From assembly GCA_016872535.1 (NCBI GenBank), contig VGZQ01000031.1, positions 1 through 34,110 of the forward strand: DNA of 34,110 nt. Reading direction: 5' to 3'. Shown piece after piece: positions 16,317-24,798 of this stretch. The translations under genes were made by a program, and so were the position numbers. The first letter of the stretch is position 1; every line of letters begins with the position of its first letter. This DNA is from Rhodospirillales bacterium. GTDB taxonomy: Bacteria; Pseudomonadota; Alphaproteobacteria; Rhodospirillales; 2-12-FULL-67-15. The notes below the pieces were generated by a model. It had not been told where the DNA came from and did not search any database. It saw nothing but the letters and a program-made list of their open reading frames with translations.

Positions 16317-18005
16317 ATGACCAACGCCGCGATCTTTTTCGCCGACGACGCCTACAACACCGAGCGGCCCAAGCTGATGGGCCGCCACGTGGCGGGGCAC
16401 GGCTTTCTCAAGGCGTACCTGAGCGACTCGTCAACCGGCGACCGCTGGGTCTACGTTGCCGACCGTGCTTCGCGCGAGGCGCTTCAAAAATATCTGCACG
16501 CTGTTCCCGCGGGCGCGCGTGTGCGGACGCTGGGACCGGAATCGATCGCCGACCTCGCCCGGCCGGGATGCCTGTTCTTTCCCGGACCGGCGCTCGCCGA
16601 AGCGGCGTGGCAGCGCCAGATGATCGGCGCGCGCGGCTGGAGCCTGTGCGGGGTGACTCACACGGTTTCCTCGGCGGTGGCGATGGATTCAATCGCCGCC
16701 CTCCTTACCGCGCCGCTGAAACCCTGGGACGCGCTGGTCTGCACGTCGGCGGCGGTGCGCGACGTCGCGCGCGCGGTCCTGGACGCCCAAGCCGAACATC
16801 TACGGACGCACCTGGGTGCAACGAAGATCGCATTACCTGAATTGCCCGTGATACCGCTCGGTGTCGATTGCCGGGAATTCGCGTTTTTGCCGGACGAACG
16901 GGAAGACGCGCGCGCGGCCCTCGGCCTCGGACCCAAGGACGTGGCCGTGCTGTTTCTGGGCCGGCTCTCGTTTCACGCCAAGGTTCATCCGCTCGCCATG
17001 TACCGCGCCCTCGAACGCGCCGCCCTGCGTCGAGGCGCGAACGACGGCCGGATCGTCTTGATCGAATGCGGTTGGCACGCCAACCAATTTATCGCCGATG
17101 CTTTTACGGAGGCCCGCAATCGCGTCGCGCCGTCCATCGGCCATGTTCTGCTCGACGGCCGCAAGGACGAAAGCCGAAAACGCGCCTGGGCGGCGGCGGA
17201 CATCTTCTGCTCGCTCTCCGACAACATTCAGGAAACGTTCGGCTTGACGCCGATCGAGGCGATGGCCGCCGGATTGCCGTCGGTGGTGACCGATTGGAAC
17301 GGCTATCGCGACACCGTGCGCGACGGCGTCGACGGTTTTCGCGTGCCGACCTTCATGCCCGCGCCGGGCGCGGGATCGGATTTGGCGGCGCGCCACGCGC
17401 TCGATATCGACACCTACGACATATATATCGGTTGCGTCGCGCAGCTGGTGGCGGTGGACGAAGAGGCGGCCCAAGCGGCGCTGATCCGGCTGATTGAAAA
17501 CCCCGAGTTGCGAAAAGAAATGGGTGCCGCGGCCCGCGCGCGCACGAAGGCGACGTTCGACTGGTCGGTGGTTCTCGCGTCCTACCGCGCGTTGTGGGCC
17601 GAATTGGCGGCGCGTCGCGCCAAAGAAGGCGTCACCGAAAGACAACCGCCGCCCGCGCGCCCCGATAGGGGCGCATCATTTGTCGCGCGCGGGGATTCGC
17701 CCGCGCGCCCAGATCCCTTTACCGCGTTCGCGGGTTACGCGAGTCGAACAATTGCCCCGGAGACGCGCGTCGCGCGCGGCCCCGTAACAACCGACGCGCT
17801 GCGAATCCAACGCCGGCTCGCCATGGTCGACTTCGCGAAATCCGTCCTGCCGACGGACGAGACGGTCGCCCGCATCCTCGATCGGGTTCCGGCGAACGTG
17901 GCCGAACTGCACGCCGCCGTCGGCGCGTCCTCGCCCGAGAAAACGTCCCGCGCGGTCGCCTGGCTGCTGAAGATGGGCGCGCTGAAGATCGAAACCCCGG
18001 CGTAG
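16317..18005 (+). CDS. Glycosyltransferase (GT4-like) with inserted palindromic repeat
   Basis: The product has 562 residues. The C-terminal Rossmann half is clear: VAVLFLGRLSFHAKVHPLAM, DIFCSLSDNIQETFGLTPIE and EAMAAGLPSVVTDWNGYRDTV, the family 4 E-x7-E-like nucleotide-sugar site. After the transferase domain (about residue 445) comes an extra region. Residues 447-465 are a palindromic repeat in forward orientation ([19 protein letters not shown]), and about 100 further residues include a helical tail (RIQRRLAMVDFAKSVLPTDE). Substrate and product are unknown; a cell-surface glycan role is likely. The gene lies 26 bp after parB on the same strand. The repeat marks the boundary between catalytic domain and tail, consistent with a tolerated linker insertion. 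Confidence 0.85.
   Translation: MTNAAIFFADDAYNTERPKLMGRHVAGHGFLKAYLSDSSTGDRWVYVADRASREALQKYLHAVPAGARVRTLGPESIADLARPGCLFFPGPALAEAAWQRQMIGARGWSLCGVTHTVSSAVAMDSIAALLTAPLKPWDALVCTSAAVRDVARAVLDAQAEHLRTHLGATKIALPELPVIPLGVDCREFAFLPDEREDARAALGLGPKDVAVLFLGRLSFHAKVHPLAMYRALERAALRRGANDGRIVLIECGWHANQFIADAFTEARNRVAPSIGHVLLDGRKDESRKRAWAAADIFCSLSDNIQETFGLTPIEAMAAGLPSVVTDWNGYRDTVRDGVDGFRVPTFMPAPGAGSDLAARHALDIDTYDIYIGCVAQLVAVDEEAAQAALIRLIENPELRKEMGAAARARTKATFDWSVVLASYRALWAELAARRAKEGVTERQPPPARPDRGASFVARGDSPARPDPFTAFAGYASRTIAPETRVARGPVTTDALRIQRRLAMVDFAKSVLPTDETVARILDRVPANVAELHAAVGASSPEKTSRAVAWLLKMGALKIETPA
17655..17710 (+). repeat. Palindromic coding repeat, copy C (48-bp unit)
   Basis: The unit is bounded by GCGCGCC at 17655 and again at 17703, exactly 48 bp apart. 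The first hairpin has stem GCGCCCC and loop GATA; the second has a 9-bp stem GCGCGCGGG/CCCGCGCGC. It is in forward orientation relative to the glycosyltransferase gene. It is the cleanest copy in the window and a good reference for the family. Confidence 0.92.
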
Positions 18006-18013
18006 ACGAAGGC

Positions 18014-19033
18014 TCAGTTTCGCCGCGCCGAGCGGCAGAGATTGGCGAGCGCGCGCCAGGCGATCGCCTCGTCGGGCGCCGCCGTGGCCTTGCACGCGGT
18101 TTCGGCCGCGATCAGGGAATCGAGCGCGGCCGCGAGCCGCGCCTCGTCCCATGTTCCGATTTGGCGGCGAAAACGATCGGCGAGCTTGAAGAACACCGGG
18201 GGCCTGAGGCGCGTCATCGCGTCCTTGGCGCTCTGGCCTTCGGCCATGTGGGCGCGCGCGAGGTGAAGCCGCCCGACATGGCGGAGCGCCGCGCGCAAGA
18301 TCGCGACCGGAGGCAAGCCGTCGCCGATCGCGCGGGTAAAAGCGCGATCAAGTTGCGAGGTGTCGCCATCGCACGCCGCGAAAGCCACCGCGTCGAGGGA
18401 CGCTTCGGCCCCGTCGCCGATCACGGCCAGCACGTCGTCGGCGGACACGGTCTTTCCTTCGCAATAGAGCACGAGCTTGGCGAGTTCGCCCCGAATCAAG
18501 TCGCGGTCGGGCCCCAGCCGATCGACCAGCAGGTCGAGGACCTCGGCGTCGGCGGCAAGCCCGTGCTCGCGCAAGATTCCGCCGATCAGGGCGCGCGCGG
18601 CCCGGGCGTCGTCCGGGTAGCAGGCGATGGCGGCGGCGGTCTTGGCCGCCTCGAACGCCGCGCGCAAGGCGGAGCGTTTCGGCAAATCCCCGCCCTCGAC
18701 CAGGACGAACGCGGCGTCGCTTTTGGCTTCGGCGAGAAATCGCTCGAACAGGTCCGCGCTCGCGTCGCCCGCGTCGCGCACCACCACCAGCCGCCGTCCG
18801 CCGCCGAAGGCGAGGGCCGCGGCCTCGTCGAACAGGCGCGCCGGATCGGATTTGAGTTGGGCCGCGGAAAGTTCGACCGCGCGGAACGGATCCGACGTAT
18901 CGCCCGCGACCGCGCGCCCGATCGCCGCCATCCGTTCGCGCACCTGGCCGCGATCGGGACCGAACACCAACGCCGCGGCGGCCGCGCCCGGCTTGCGGAC
19001 GAAGGTGTCGGCGGATGATCCGGTTAGGTACAT
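18014..19033 (-). CDS. holA: DNA polymerase III subunit delta
   Basis: The product has 339 residues, normal length. It contains AALVFGPDRGQVRERM near the start (the degenerate nucleotide-binding region of delta), RRLVVVRDAGD, KRSALRAAFEAAKTAAAIAC and LVDRLGPDRDLIRGELAKLVLYC, all typical of alphaproteobacterial HolA. It opens the beta clamp as part of the clamp loader. The ATG at 19033 (MYLTGSSADTF) lies 29 bp downstream of lptE and gives the expected size. The gene is the last of the DUF3576-leuS-lptE-holA group and converges with the glycosyltransferase gene. Confidence 0.92.
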   Translation of the reverse strand: MYLTGSSADTFVRKPGAAAAALVFGPDRGQVRERMAAIGRAVAGDTSDPFRAVELSAAQLKSDPARLFDEAAALAFGGGRRLVVVRDAGDASADLFERFLAEAKSDAAFVLVEGGDLPKRSALRAAFEAAKTAAAIACYPDDARAARALIGGILREHGLAADAEVLDLLVDRLGPDRDLIRGELAKLVLYCEGKTVSADDVLAVIGDGAEASLDAVAFAACDGDTSQLDRAFTRAIGDGLPPVAILRAALRHVGRLHLARAHMAEGQSAKDAMTRLRPPVFFKLADRFRRQIGTWDEARLAAALDSLIAAETACKATAAPDEAIAWRALANLCRSARRN

Positions 19034-19062
19034 GGGCCGGTCAAGTCCACCGGATCGTTCCG

Positions 19063-19560
19063 TCAGCTGCGCTTGAAATAAACGCCGAGCCGAACGCGAA
19101 TTTCCTCGGCGAGGTCGCGCACCGCGCGCTCGCGCGCGTCTTTCTCGCCGGCGAGCGTCCCGTATTCGGCGAACTGGTGCGAAAATCCCGCGGTCGATAT
19201 GGCGTTGCCCGAGAGAACCGAGCCTTTGGTCGTCGCGTCGTGCAGGCTGAACGCTGCGTTCAGCACCAAGTTGGCCCGTACCGCGAACGCGGTGCGCTGA
19301 ATGGCGGTATCCTGGACGGATTCGGTGAGGGTGACCTTGAGAACGTAACGCGGCTTGGCCGGCGCGCCCTTCGGGGTCAGGGTGTCGCGGAGCTGATTGT
19401 GCAGCATGTGTCCGATCCGGTCCTTGATCGGCTCGATCTGGATGAAGGCGAAATCCTCGGGGATGTCCTTGGCCGGGCCGCGCCCGTAGAGCGGCTCGAA
19501 CCCGCACGCGGCGAGCCAGACGGGAAGCACCAACACGACGGCGATTCTAAACCACGACAT
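19063..19560 (-). CDS. lptE: LPS-assembly lipoprotein LptE
   Basis: The product has 165 residues. It has a lipoprotein signal peptide with lipobox LAAC ([19 protein letters not shown]); 'CGFxPLYG' is the hallmark LptE start. The mature part is a small alpha/beta domain ([20 protein letters not shown]). It plugs the LptD barrel in the outer membrane for lipopolysaccharide insertion. The start overlaps the end of leuS by 14 bp, so the two are coupled. Confidence 0.92.
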   Translation of the reverse strand: MSWFRIAVVLVLPVWLAACGFEPLYGRGPAKDIPEDFAFIQIEPIKDRIGHMLHNQLRDTLTPKGAPAKPRYVLKVTLTESVQDTAIQRTAFAVRANLVLNAAFSLHDATTKGSVLSGNAISTAGFSHQFAEYGTLAGEKDARERAVRDLAEEIRVRLGVYFKRS

Positions 19561-22135
19561 TGACGATCCTGTTGGGCACGACGATCACCTTGCGCACCGG
19601 CCGTCCCGAAATGGCGCGGGCAACATTGTCGAGGGCCAGCGCCGCCCGTTCGGCTTCGTCCCGCTCGCAGTCCATCGGCAACTCCACCGTGCCGCGCAGC
19701 TTGCCGTTGACCTGCACCGCGACCGCCACCGTTTCCTCCACCAGCAGCATCGCGTCCGCCTCCGGCCAGGGGGCGAGGCAGAGCAGCGTATCATGGCCGA
19801 GGCGTTGCCACATCGCCTCGCCGAGGTGCGGCATCATCGGACCGATCAGGCGGACGATGGCTTCGAGGGCCTCGCCCGCGGCCCAAGGCCCGCCGGGCTC
19901 GCCCGGGGGCAGGGCCTCGAGGGCGTTGGTCAACTCCCGGATCCGGGCCACCGCCTTGTTGAAATGGAAGATGTCGAGATCGCGGGTCACCGCCGCCACG
20001 GTGCGGTGGATCAGGCGGTGCAGCTTTTCCGCCGCCGCCCCGCAATCCTTGGGCTTCGGGTCGCCCGGCCGGTCGTAAACGACGGGGGCTTCGTCCACCA
20101 GCCGCCAGAGGCGATTGATGTAGCGAAACGCGCCCTCGATTCCGGCCTCGGTCCAGTCGAGATCGCGCTCGGGCGGGCTGTCGGACAGCATGAAGAGCCG
20201 CGCCGTGTCCGCGCCGTAAGCGTCGAGAATAGATTCCGGATCGACCACGTTCTTGCGCGACTTGCTCATTTTCTCCGAGCGGCCGACTTCGACCGACGCC
20301 CCGGTCTTGGCGTGCACCGCGCCGGTGGCGGTACGTTCGACCTCGTCGGGAAACAGCCACTTGCCGCCCGAGCGATAGGTCTCGTGGCACACCATGCCCT
20401 GGGTCAAGAGGCCGGCGAACGGCTCCTTGATGCCGAGATAGCCGCAATCCTTGAGCGCGCGGGTGAAGAAGCGGGAATAGAGGAGATGCAGCACGGCATG
20501 CTCGATGCCGCCGATGTATTGGTCGACCGGCAGCCAGTAATCGACGGAGGCGCGTTCGAACGCGCGCGTTTCGGACTTGGGCGAACAGAAGCGCGCGAAA
20601 TACCACGACGATTCGAAAAACGTGTCGAAAGTATCGGTTTCGCGCCGCGCCGGCTTGCCGCACGAAGGGCAGGCGACTTTTTTCCAGGTCGGATGGCGTT
20701 CGAGCGGGTTGCCCGGCCTGTCGAACGTCACGTCCTCGGGCAGGCGCACCGGGAGATCTTTTTCCGGCACCGGCACGACGCCGCATCCGGCGCAGTGCAC
20801 CACCGGGATCGGGCAGCCCCAATACCGCTGGCGCGAGACGCCCCAATCGCGCAACCGATATTGCACCGCGCCCGCGCCCGAACCGAGGGATTCGAGCTTG
20901 GCGACGGCGGCCTTCTTCGCCGGCTCGACCGCGAGCCCGTCGAGGAACCGGGAATTCACCGCGACACCGTCGCCGTCGTAGGCGCTGGCCGAACGGGCGA
21001 GATCGGCGACGAAATTTTTCTCTTCCGGCGTGCCGGCGACGTCCTTGGGCACGATGACCGGGATCACCGGCAAGCGGTATTTGCGGGCGAAATCGAGGTC
21101 GCGCTGGTCGTGGGCCGGACAGCCGAAGATGGCGCCGGTGCCGTAATCCATCAGCACGAAATTGGCGACGTAGACGGGAAGGTTTTTATTCGGGTCGAAC
21201 GGATGGCGAACCTGGAGGGCGGTCTTGAAGCCCTTCTTCTCGGCGGTCTCGATCGCCGCCTCGCTGGTGCCGATCCGGTCGCATTCGGCGATGAATTCCC
21301 TGAGTTCCGCGTCGCCGTCCGCCAGCTTCCGGGCGATCGGGTGATGGGGCGAAATCGCCAGGAACGACGCGCCGAACAGGGTGTCGGGCCGGGTGGTGAA
21401 CACTTCGATTTTCTCCGCGCGCCCCGATGTTAACTCGAAGAACACGCGCGCGCCTTCGGAACGGCCGATCCAGTTTTCCTGCATCAGGCGCACCCGGTCG
21501 GGCCAGCGTTCGAGGCTCTTGAGCGATTCGAGCAAATCGTCGGCGTAAGCCGAAATGCGCAGGAACCATTGGGCGAGCTGGCGTTTTTCCACCGTCGCGC
21601 CGGACCGCCAGCCCTTGCCCTCGATCACCTGTTCGTTGGCGAGCACCGTATTTTCGACCGGGTCCCAATTGACCCATGATTCTTTGCGATAGACGAGCCC
21701 GCGCGCGAGGAAGTCGAGAAACATCTTTTGTTCGTGGCGATAATACTCGGGCTCGCACGTCGACACTTCCCGGTCCCAGTCGTACGACAGCCCCATGCGC
21801 TTGAGTTGACGGCGCATGGCGGCGATGTTTTCGCGCGTCCAGCGGGCGGGATGGACCTTGTTTTCGATCGCCGCGTTTTCGGCCGGCAGGCCGAAGGCGT
21901 CCCACCCCATCGGATGCAGGACGTTGAACCCGCGCGCCCGTTTGTAGCGGGCGACCACGTCGCCGAGGGTATAATTGCGGACGTGCCCCATGTGGATGCG
22001 CCCGGACGGATAGGGGAACATCTCCAGCACATAGTATTTGGGCCGCGTCGTGTCCTCGCGCGCGACAAAAGCGCCGCGCTCGGCCCATCTCCGCTGCCAC
22101 TGCGCTTCGGTTTCCTGGACGTTGTATTTCGCCAT
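19547..22135 (-). CDS. leuS: Leucyl-tRNA synthetase
   Basis: The product has 862 residues from the ATG at 22135 ([20 protein letters not shown]). The class I motifs are present: HMGH in [20 protein letters not shown], and KMSKS in [18 protein letters not shown]. The editing domain (CP1) contains [17 protein letters not shown] zinc-like CxxC pair ([12 protein letters not shown]) and the C-terminal anticodon and vertebrate-like domains follow. It charges tRNA-Leu. The frame stays open upstream of 22135 through a palindromic repeat, but the normal family start is at 22135. The stop overlaps the lptE start. Confidence 0.97.
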   Translation of the reverse strand: MAKYNVQETEAQWQRRWAERGAFVAREDTTRPKYYVLEMFPYPSGRIHMGHVRNYTLGDVVARYKRARGFNVLHPMGWDAFGLPAENAAIENKVHPARWTRENIAAMRRQLKRMGLSYDWDREVSTCEPEYYRHEQKMFLDFLARGLVYRKESWVNWDPVENTVLANEQVIEGKGWRSGATVEKRQLAQWFLRISAYADDLLESLKSLERWPDRVRLMQENWIGRSEGARVFFELTSGRAEKIEVFTTRPDTLFGASFLAISPHHPIARKLADGDAELREFIAECDRIGTSEAAIETAEKKGFKTALQVRHPFDPNKNLPVYVANFVLMDYGTGAIFGCPAHDQRDLDFARKYRLPVIPVIVPKDVAGTPEEKNFVADLARSASAYDGDGVAVNSRFLDGLAVEPAKKAAVAKLESLGSGAGAVQYRLRDWGVSRQRYWGCPIPVVHCAGCGVVPVPEKDLPVRLPEDVTFDRPGNPLERHPTWKKVACPSCGKPARRETDTFDTFFESSWYFARFCSPKSETRAFERASVDYWLPVDQYIGGIEHAVLHLLYSRFFTRALKDCGYLGIKEPFAGLLTQGMVCHETYRSGGKWLFPDEVERTATGAVHAKTGASVEVGRSEKMSKSRKNVVDPESILDAYGADTARLFMLSDSPPERDLDWTEAGIEGAFRYINRLWRLVDEAPVVYDRPGDPKPKDCGAAAEKLHRLIHRTVAAVTRDLDIFHFNKAVARIRELTNALEALPPGEPGGPWAAGEALEAIVRLIGPMMPHLGEAMWQRLGHDTLLCLAPWPEADAMLLVEETVAVAVQVNGKLRGTVELPMDCERDEAERAALALDNVARAISGRPVRKVIVVPNRIVNVVV

Positions 22136-22142
22136 GCTCGGG

Positions 22143-22198
22143 GTGTGCGGGCGAATCCCCGCGCGCATTTCATGATGCGCCCCTCTACCGGGGCGCGG
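22143..22198 (-). repeat. Palindromic repeat, copy D (50-bp unit, intergenic)
   Basis: It lies in the gap between the DUF3576 gene and leuS, in the leuS leader, in forward orientation relative to leuS. The first hairpin loop has two extra bases (GGTAGA instead of GATA) and the left end is degenerate (GTGTGC). The unit is 50 bp, the only copy whose length is not a multiple of three. Both hairpins would form in the leuS mRNA just before the start codon. Confidence 0.85.
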
Positions 22199-22205
22199 GA
22201 TCGGA

Positions 22206-22751
22206 TCAGCGCGGACGCTGCGCCATGGTCTCCTGGCGAAGCTGGCGGGCACGGGTGAGGATGGCTTCTTCGATCTTGATGGCGGTTTCCTTGGGCACCG
22301 CGGCGTCGCGCCAAGTGCCGGACGGATCGCGCGTCTGGCGGAACGACGATACGCGCACGCCGTCGGCGCGCAGCGCGCGGCCGAGAATATAGACGTTGAG
22401 CTTGAACCGTTCGTTCGGCGAATCGGCGAAGGTGTACCAGTCGGTGAGGATCACGCCGCCGAGGGCGTCCGCCGACGTGATCGGCATGAAGGCGAGCGTG
22501 TCGAGCGACGCGCGCCAGAGAAAACTGTTGACGCCGATGCCGCCGCCGCCGTCGTCCTCGCGTTTCTTGCCGCCGAAGAGGTCGATTCCGCCGGGACCGA
22601 AAACGGTCGGCCGGTTGGGGTCGCGCGGATCGTATTCGGCCTGGATCGGTTCCACCGGGTCCTTGTTGCAGGCGGCGAGCGCGAACAGCCCGGCGGCCAA
22701 AGCCGCGAGCAGCGCGAAACGGATCGATCCCGGGGTCGGTCGCAATGTCAT
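22206..22751 (-). CDS. DUF3576 lipoprotein
   Basis: The product has 181 residues. The N-terminus [20 protein letters not shown] is a lipoprotein signal with lipobox ALAAC, so the protein is lipid-anchored at the outer or inner membrane. The mature part contains [32 protein letters not shown] and a strand pattern ending in Gln/Arg-rich helices. It matches the alphaproteobacterial DUF3576 family, which commonly precedes leuS. Function is unknown; the setting beside lptE suggests envelope assembly. It is the first gene of a minus-strand operon with leuS, lptE and holA. Confidence 0.88.
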   Translation of the reverse strand: MTLRPTPGSIRFALLAALAAGLFALAACNKDPVEPIQAEYDPRDPNRPTVFGPGGIDLFGGKKREDDGGGGIGVNSFLWRASLDTLAFMPITSADALGGVILTDWYTFADSPNERFKLNVYILGRALRADGVRVSSFRQTRDPSGTWRDAAVPKETAIKIEEAILTRARQLRQETMAQRPR

Positions 22752-22764
22752 TGAAGAAATTTAA

Positions 22765-23370
22765 TTATACCAGAGGGAGGGATCGCGCCATACCCGAGAC
22801 GCCTCGGCGCACGGGTAATTGAACTGCTCCGATTCCGGCCAATCCGGCGGCACCCGAAGCGGCGAGCCTGAGGGCGGTTTCGGGCCCGATCCCGCCGATG
22901 GCATAAACCGGGATCGGGCTTTGGCGGCACAAACGGGCAAAGCGCAAAGGACCGAGAGTGACCCTTCCCGGATGACTGGCGGTCGGGAATACGGGGCCCA
23001 GGACGACCGCATCGGCGCCGAGTTTTGCCGCCCGAAATACCGCCCTCAAGGAATGTGACGCAATCGTAACGATCCATTTTTTCCTGAACAATTTTGGTCC
23101 CAAGGCCAAGGGATCATCCGTCATCGCTTCCGGCAGATGTAGCCCCGCGGCGCGCACCCGGCAAGCGAGGCGCGCATCGCCCGCCACCAGAAGGCGGATT
23201 CCGCGCGCCCGCGCCTTTGCCGCGAGTGCCCGGGCGAGGGCCTCGCGGTTACGGACGCCGTAATGGCGAAAAACCAAGCCCGAGTCTCGCGGCAGGCGCG
23301 CAAGCGCCGCCAGCGGATCGGGAAGGCGGACTTCGTCGCTCATCAGCAACAGCGCGGGAAGCTTATTCAT
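22765..23370 (-). CDS. Thiamine phosphate synthase-like protein (ThiE/TenI family)
   Basis: The product has 201 residues. It is a TIM-barrel protein with SGLVFRHYGVRNREALARAL, VAGDARLACRVRAAGLHLPE, GADAVVLGPVFPTASHPGRV and PVYAIGGIGPETALRLAASG, the last being the phosphate-binding loop of the ThiE/TenI family. It would couple the thiazole and pyrimidine halves of thiamine. The alphaproteobacterial group with 'GLVFRHYG' near the N-terminus is a divergent paralogue, so a TenI-like role remains possible. The ATG at 23370 follows standard spacing. It is 13 bp upstream of the DUF3576 gene and may be co-transcribed with it. Confidence 0.82.
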   Translation of the reverse strand: MNKLPALLLMSDEVRLPDPLAALARLPRDSGLVFRHYGVRNREALARALAAKARARGIRLLVAGDARLACRVRAAGLHLPEAMTDDPLALGPKLFRKKWIVTIASHSLRAVFRAAKLGADAVVLGPVFPTASHPGRVTLGPLRFARLCRQSPIPVYAIGGIGPETALRLAASGAAGLAGIGAVQLPVRRGVSGMARSLPLV

Positions 23371-23449
23371 TGGTCGCTCGGCGCGTGACAAGGAAGCCCG
23401 CCGCGCGCGCATCAGGCGACGTATCGCGTGCGCCTGGAGGGACTTTGCG

Positions 23450-24169
23450 ATGTTTGCTACGGTCGGCATGAATTCCATGGTAGCCGCTATCGACATCGCC
23501 GCCAATCTCGCACAGGTTCGTACGCGGATCGAAGCCGCCGCGCGCGCGGCCGGGCGCGATCCCGCCGATGTGGCTCTCGTGGCGGTGACCAAGACCCACG
23601 GGGCGGCCGCAATCCGCGCCGCCCTTGCCGCCGGGCAGCGCGTGTTCGGCGAAAACCGCGTCCAGGAAGCGGAAGACAAATGGCCGGAGATCAAGGCCGA
23701 GTTCGCGGCCGCACGCTTGCATTTGATCGGGCCGCTTCAGAGCAACAAGGCCAAACGCGCGGTTCAGCTGTTCGACGCGATCGAAACGGTCGACCGTCCC
23801 AAGATCGCCCGCGTGTTGGCCGAGGAAATGGCGAAGGCCAATCGTCGCCCTGCTTGCTTTATCGAGGTCAACACCGGAGAAGAATCGCAGAAAAGCGGTG
23901 TATTGCCCGCCCAGGTCGACGCCTTCGTGCGCGAATGCCGCGAAATCTACGGCCTGCCGGTCGAGGGTCTGATGTGCATTCCGCCCGTGGACGAGGAGCC
24001 GTCGCTGCATTTCGGCCTGCTTTCGGAAATGGCCAAACGCAACGGACTCAGGCATCTCAGCATGGGCATGAGCGCCGACTACGAAATCGCAATCGCCTTC
24101 GGCGCCACCTTCGTGCGCGTCGGCACCGCGATTTTCGGCCCGCGCCCGTCGTTCACGGGCGCCAAATAA
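23450..24169 (+). CDS. PLP homeostasis protein (YggS/PROSC family)
   Basis: The product has up to 239 residues; ATGs at 23450, 23468 and 23477 are in frame and any could be the start. It has the PLP lysine in VALVAVTKTHGAAAIR, then FGENRVQEAEDKWPE, HLIGPLQSNKAKRAV, FIEVNTGEESQKSGV, LMCIPPVDEE and SMGMSADYEIAIAFGATFVRVGTAIFG, the full family signature. It is a pyridoxal phosphate carrier that controls vitamin B6 and amino-acid balance. The last eight codons and stop lie in a hairpin segment that is duplicated just downstream. It is divergent from thiE. Confidence 0.94.
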   Translation: MFATVGMNSMVAAIDIAANLAQVRTRIEAAARAAGRDPADVALVAVTKTHGAAAIRAALAAGQRVFGENRVQEAEDKWPEIKAEFAAARLHLIGPLQSNKAKRAVQLFDAIETVDRPKIARVLAEEMAKANRRPACFIEVNTGEESQKSGVLPAQVDAFVRECREIYGLPVEGLMCIPPVDEEPSLHFGLLSEMAKRNGLRHLSMGMSADYEIAIAFGATFVRVGTAIFGPRPSFTGAK

Positions 24170-24203
24170 AGGACCGGCCCGTCGTTCACGGGCGCCAAAT
24201 AAA
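24144..24203 (+). repeat. Tandem duplication of a hairpin at the yggS stop codon
   Basis: A 27-bp segment (24144-24170) that ends yggS is repeated exactly at 24177-24203. Each copy contains the hairpin GCCCGT-CGTTC-ACGGGC followed by GCCAAATAAA. The copies are 33 bp apart. They may serve as weak terminators for yggS and for the convergent YkuD gene; a recent slippage duplication is likely. Confidence 0.8.
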
Positions 24204-24218
24204 AAACGGACCCATTGG

Positions 24219-24779
24219 TTACGGGGACGACGGTTCGACGATCAGGCGATCGCCCTGAGCGCAATCGGCAAGCAGCCGCACCAGGTCCCGGCGCGCGAGC
24301 GCGACACAGCCCTCGGTCGGGGCGTAATTTTCGCCGGTGACGTGAAGAAAAATGGCGCTGCCGCGCGCGGGCACCGGCGGCGCGTCGTTCCAGCCGAGTA
24401 CGACCATGAGATCGTAGAGCCCGTCGTCGCGCCAGAGAACCTCGTGGCGGGCGGCGAACGGCCGACGAATGTGGCGGTTGTATTCGGGGCTCGCGGGATC
24501 GTCGCACCAGCCGTCCTCGGGCGCGAGCGCCCGCGTCGGCAGCCGGGTTACGGGCTGGGCTTCCCGATCCGGGCGATAGAAAAGGTAACGCAGCGGCATT
24601 GCGCCGGCCGGAGTCGCGCCGTCGCCTTCGCGTTTGGCCGCCTTCACGCCGCCGCGCCCGAGGGCGCAGCGAACCTCGCCTTTCGGCCACGACAAGATGC
24701 CCGTGACCGGGGGGCCCGCCTTCGCTAAGACCGCTTCGGCGGGCGAAGAAAGGTCGGAGGGAATGACCCGGATGTCCAT
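24219..24779 (-). CDS. L,D-transpeptidase catalytic domain protein (YkuD family)
   Basis: The product has 186 residues. The family motif H-x-T-(9-10 residues)-G-C is present as LHVTGENYAPTEGCVALARR, with catalytic Cys in TEGC. N-terminal residues include GILSWPKGEVRCALGRGGVK and KREGDGATPAGAMPLRYLFY, the usual 'K-x-E-G-D-G-x-T-P-x-G' segment. It belongs to the group of YkuD proteins without an obvious signal peptide, so export is uncertain; it could act on peptidoglycan. It lies 19 bp downstream of the 24799-26049 gene on the same strand. Confidence 0.88.
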   Translation of the reverse strand: MDIRVIPSDLSSPAEAVLAKAGPPVTGILSWPKGEVRCALGRGGVKAAKREGDGATPAGAMPLRYLFYRPDREAQPVTRLPTRALAPEDGWCDDPASPEYNRHIRRPFAARHEVLWRDDGLYDLMVVLGWNDAPPVPARGSAIFLHVTGENYAPTEGCVALARRDLVRLLADCAQGDRLIVEPSSP

Positions 24780-24798
24780 GGCGTGTCCTTCGCCGCCG

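Noticed and set aside
22136-22252. N-terminal extension of LeuS through the repeat
   Set aside because: The frame is open, but the family starts at [13 protein letters not shown]. The extension overlaps the end of the DUF3576 gene and the repeat here is not a multiple of three, as expected for non-coding sequence.
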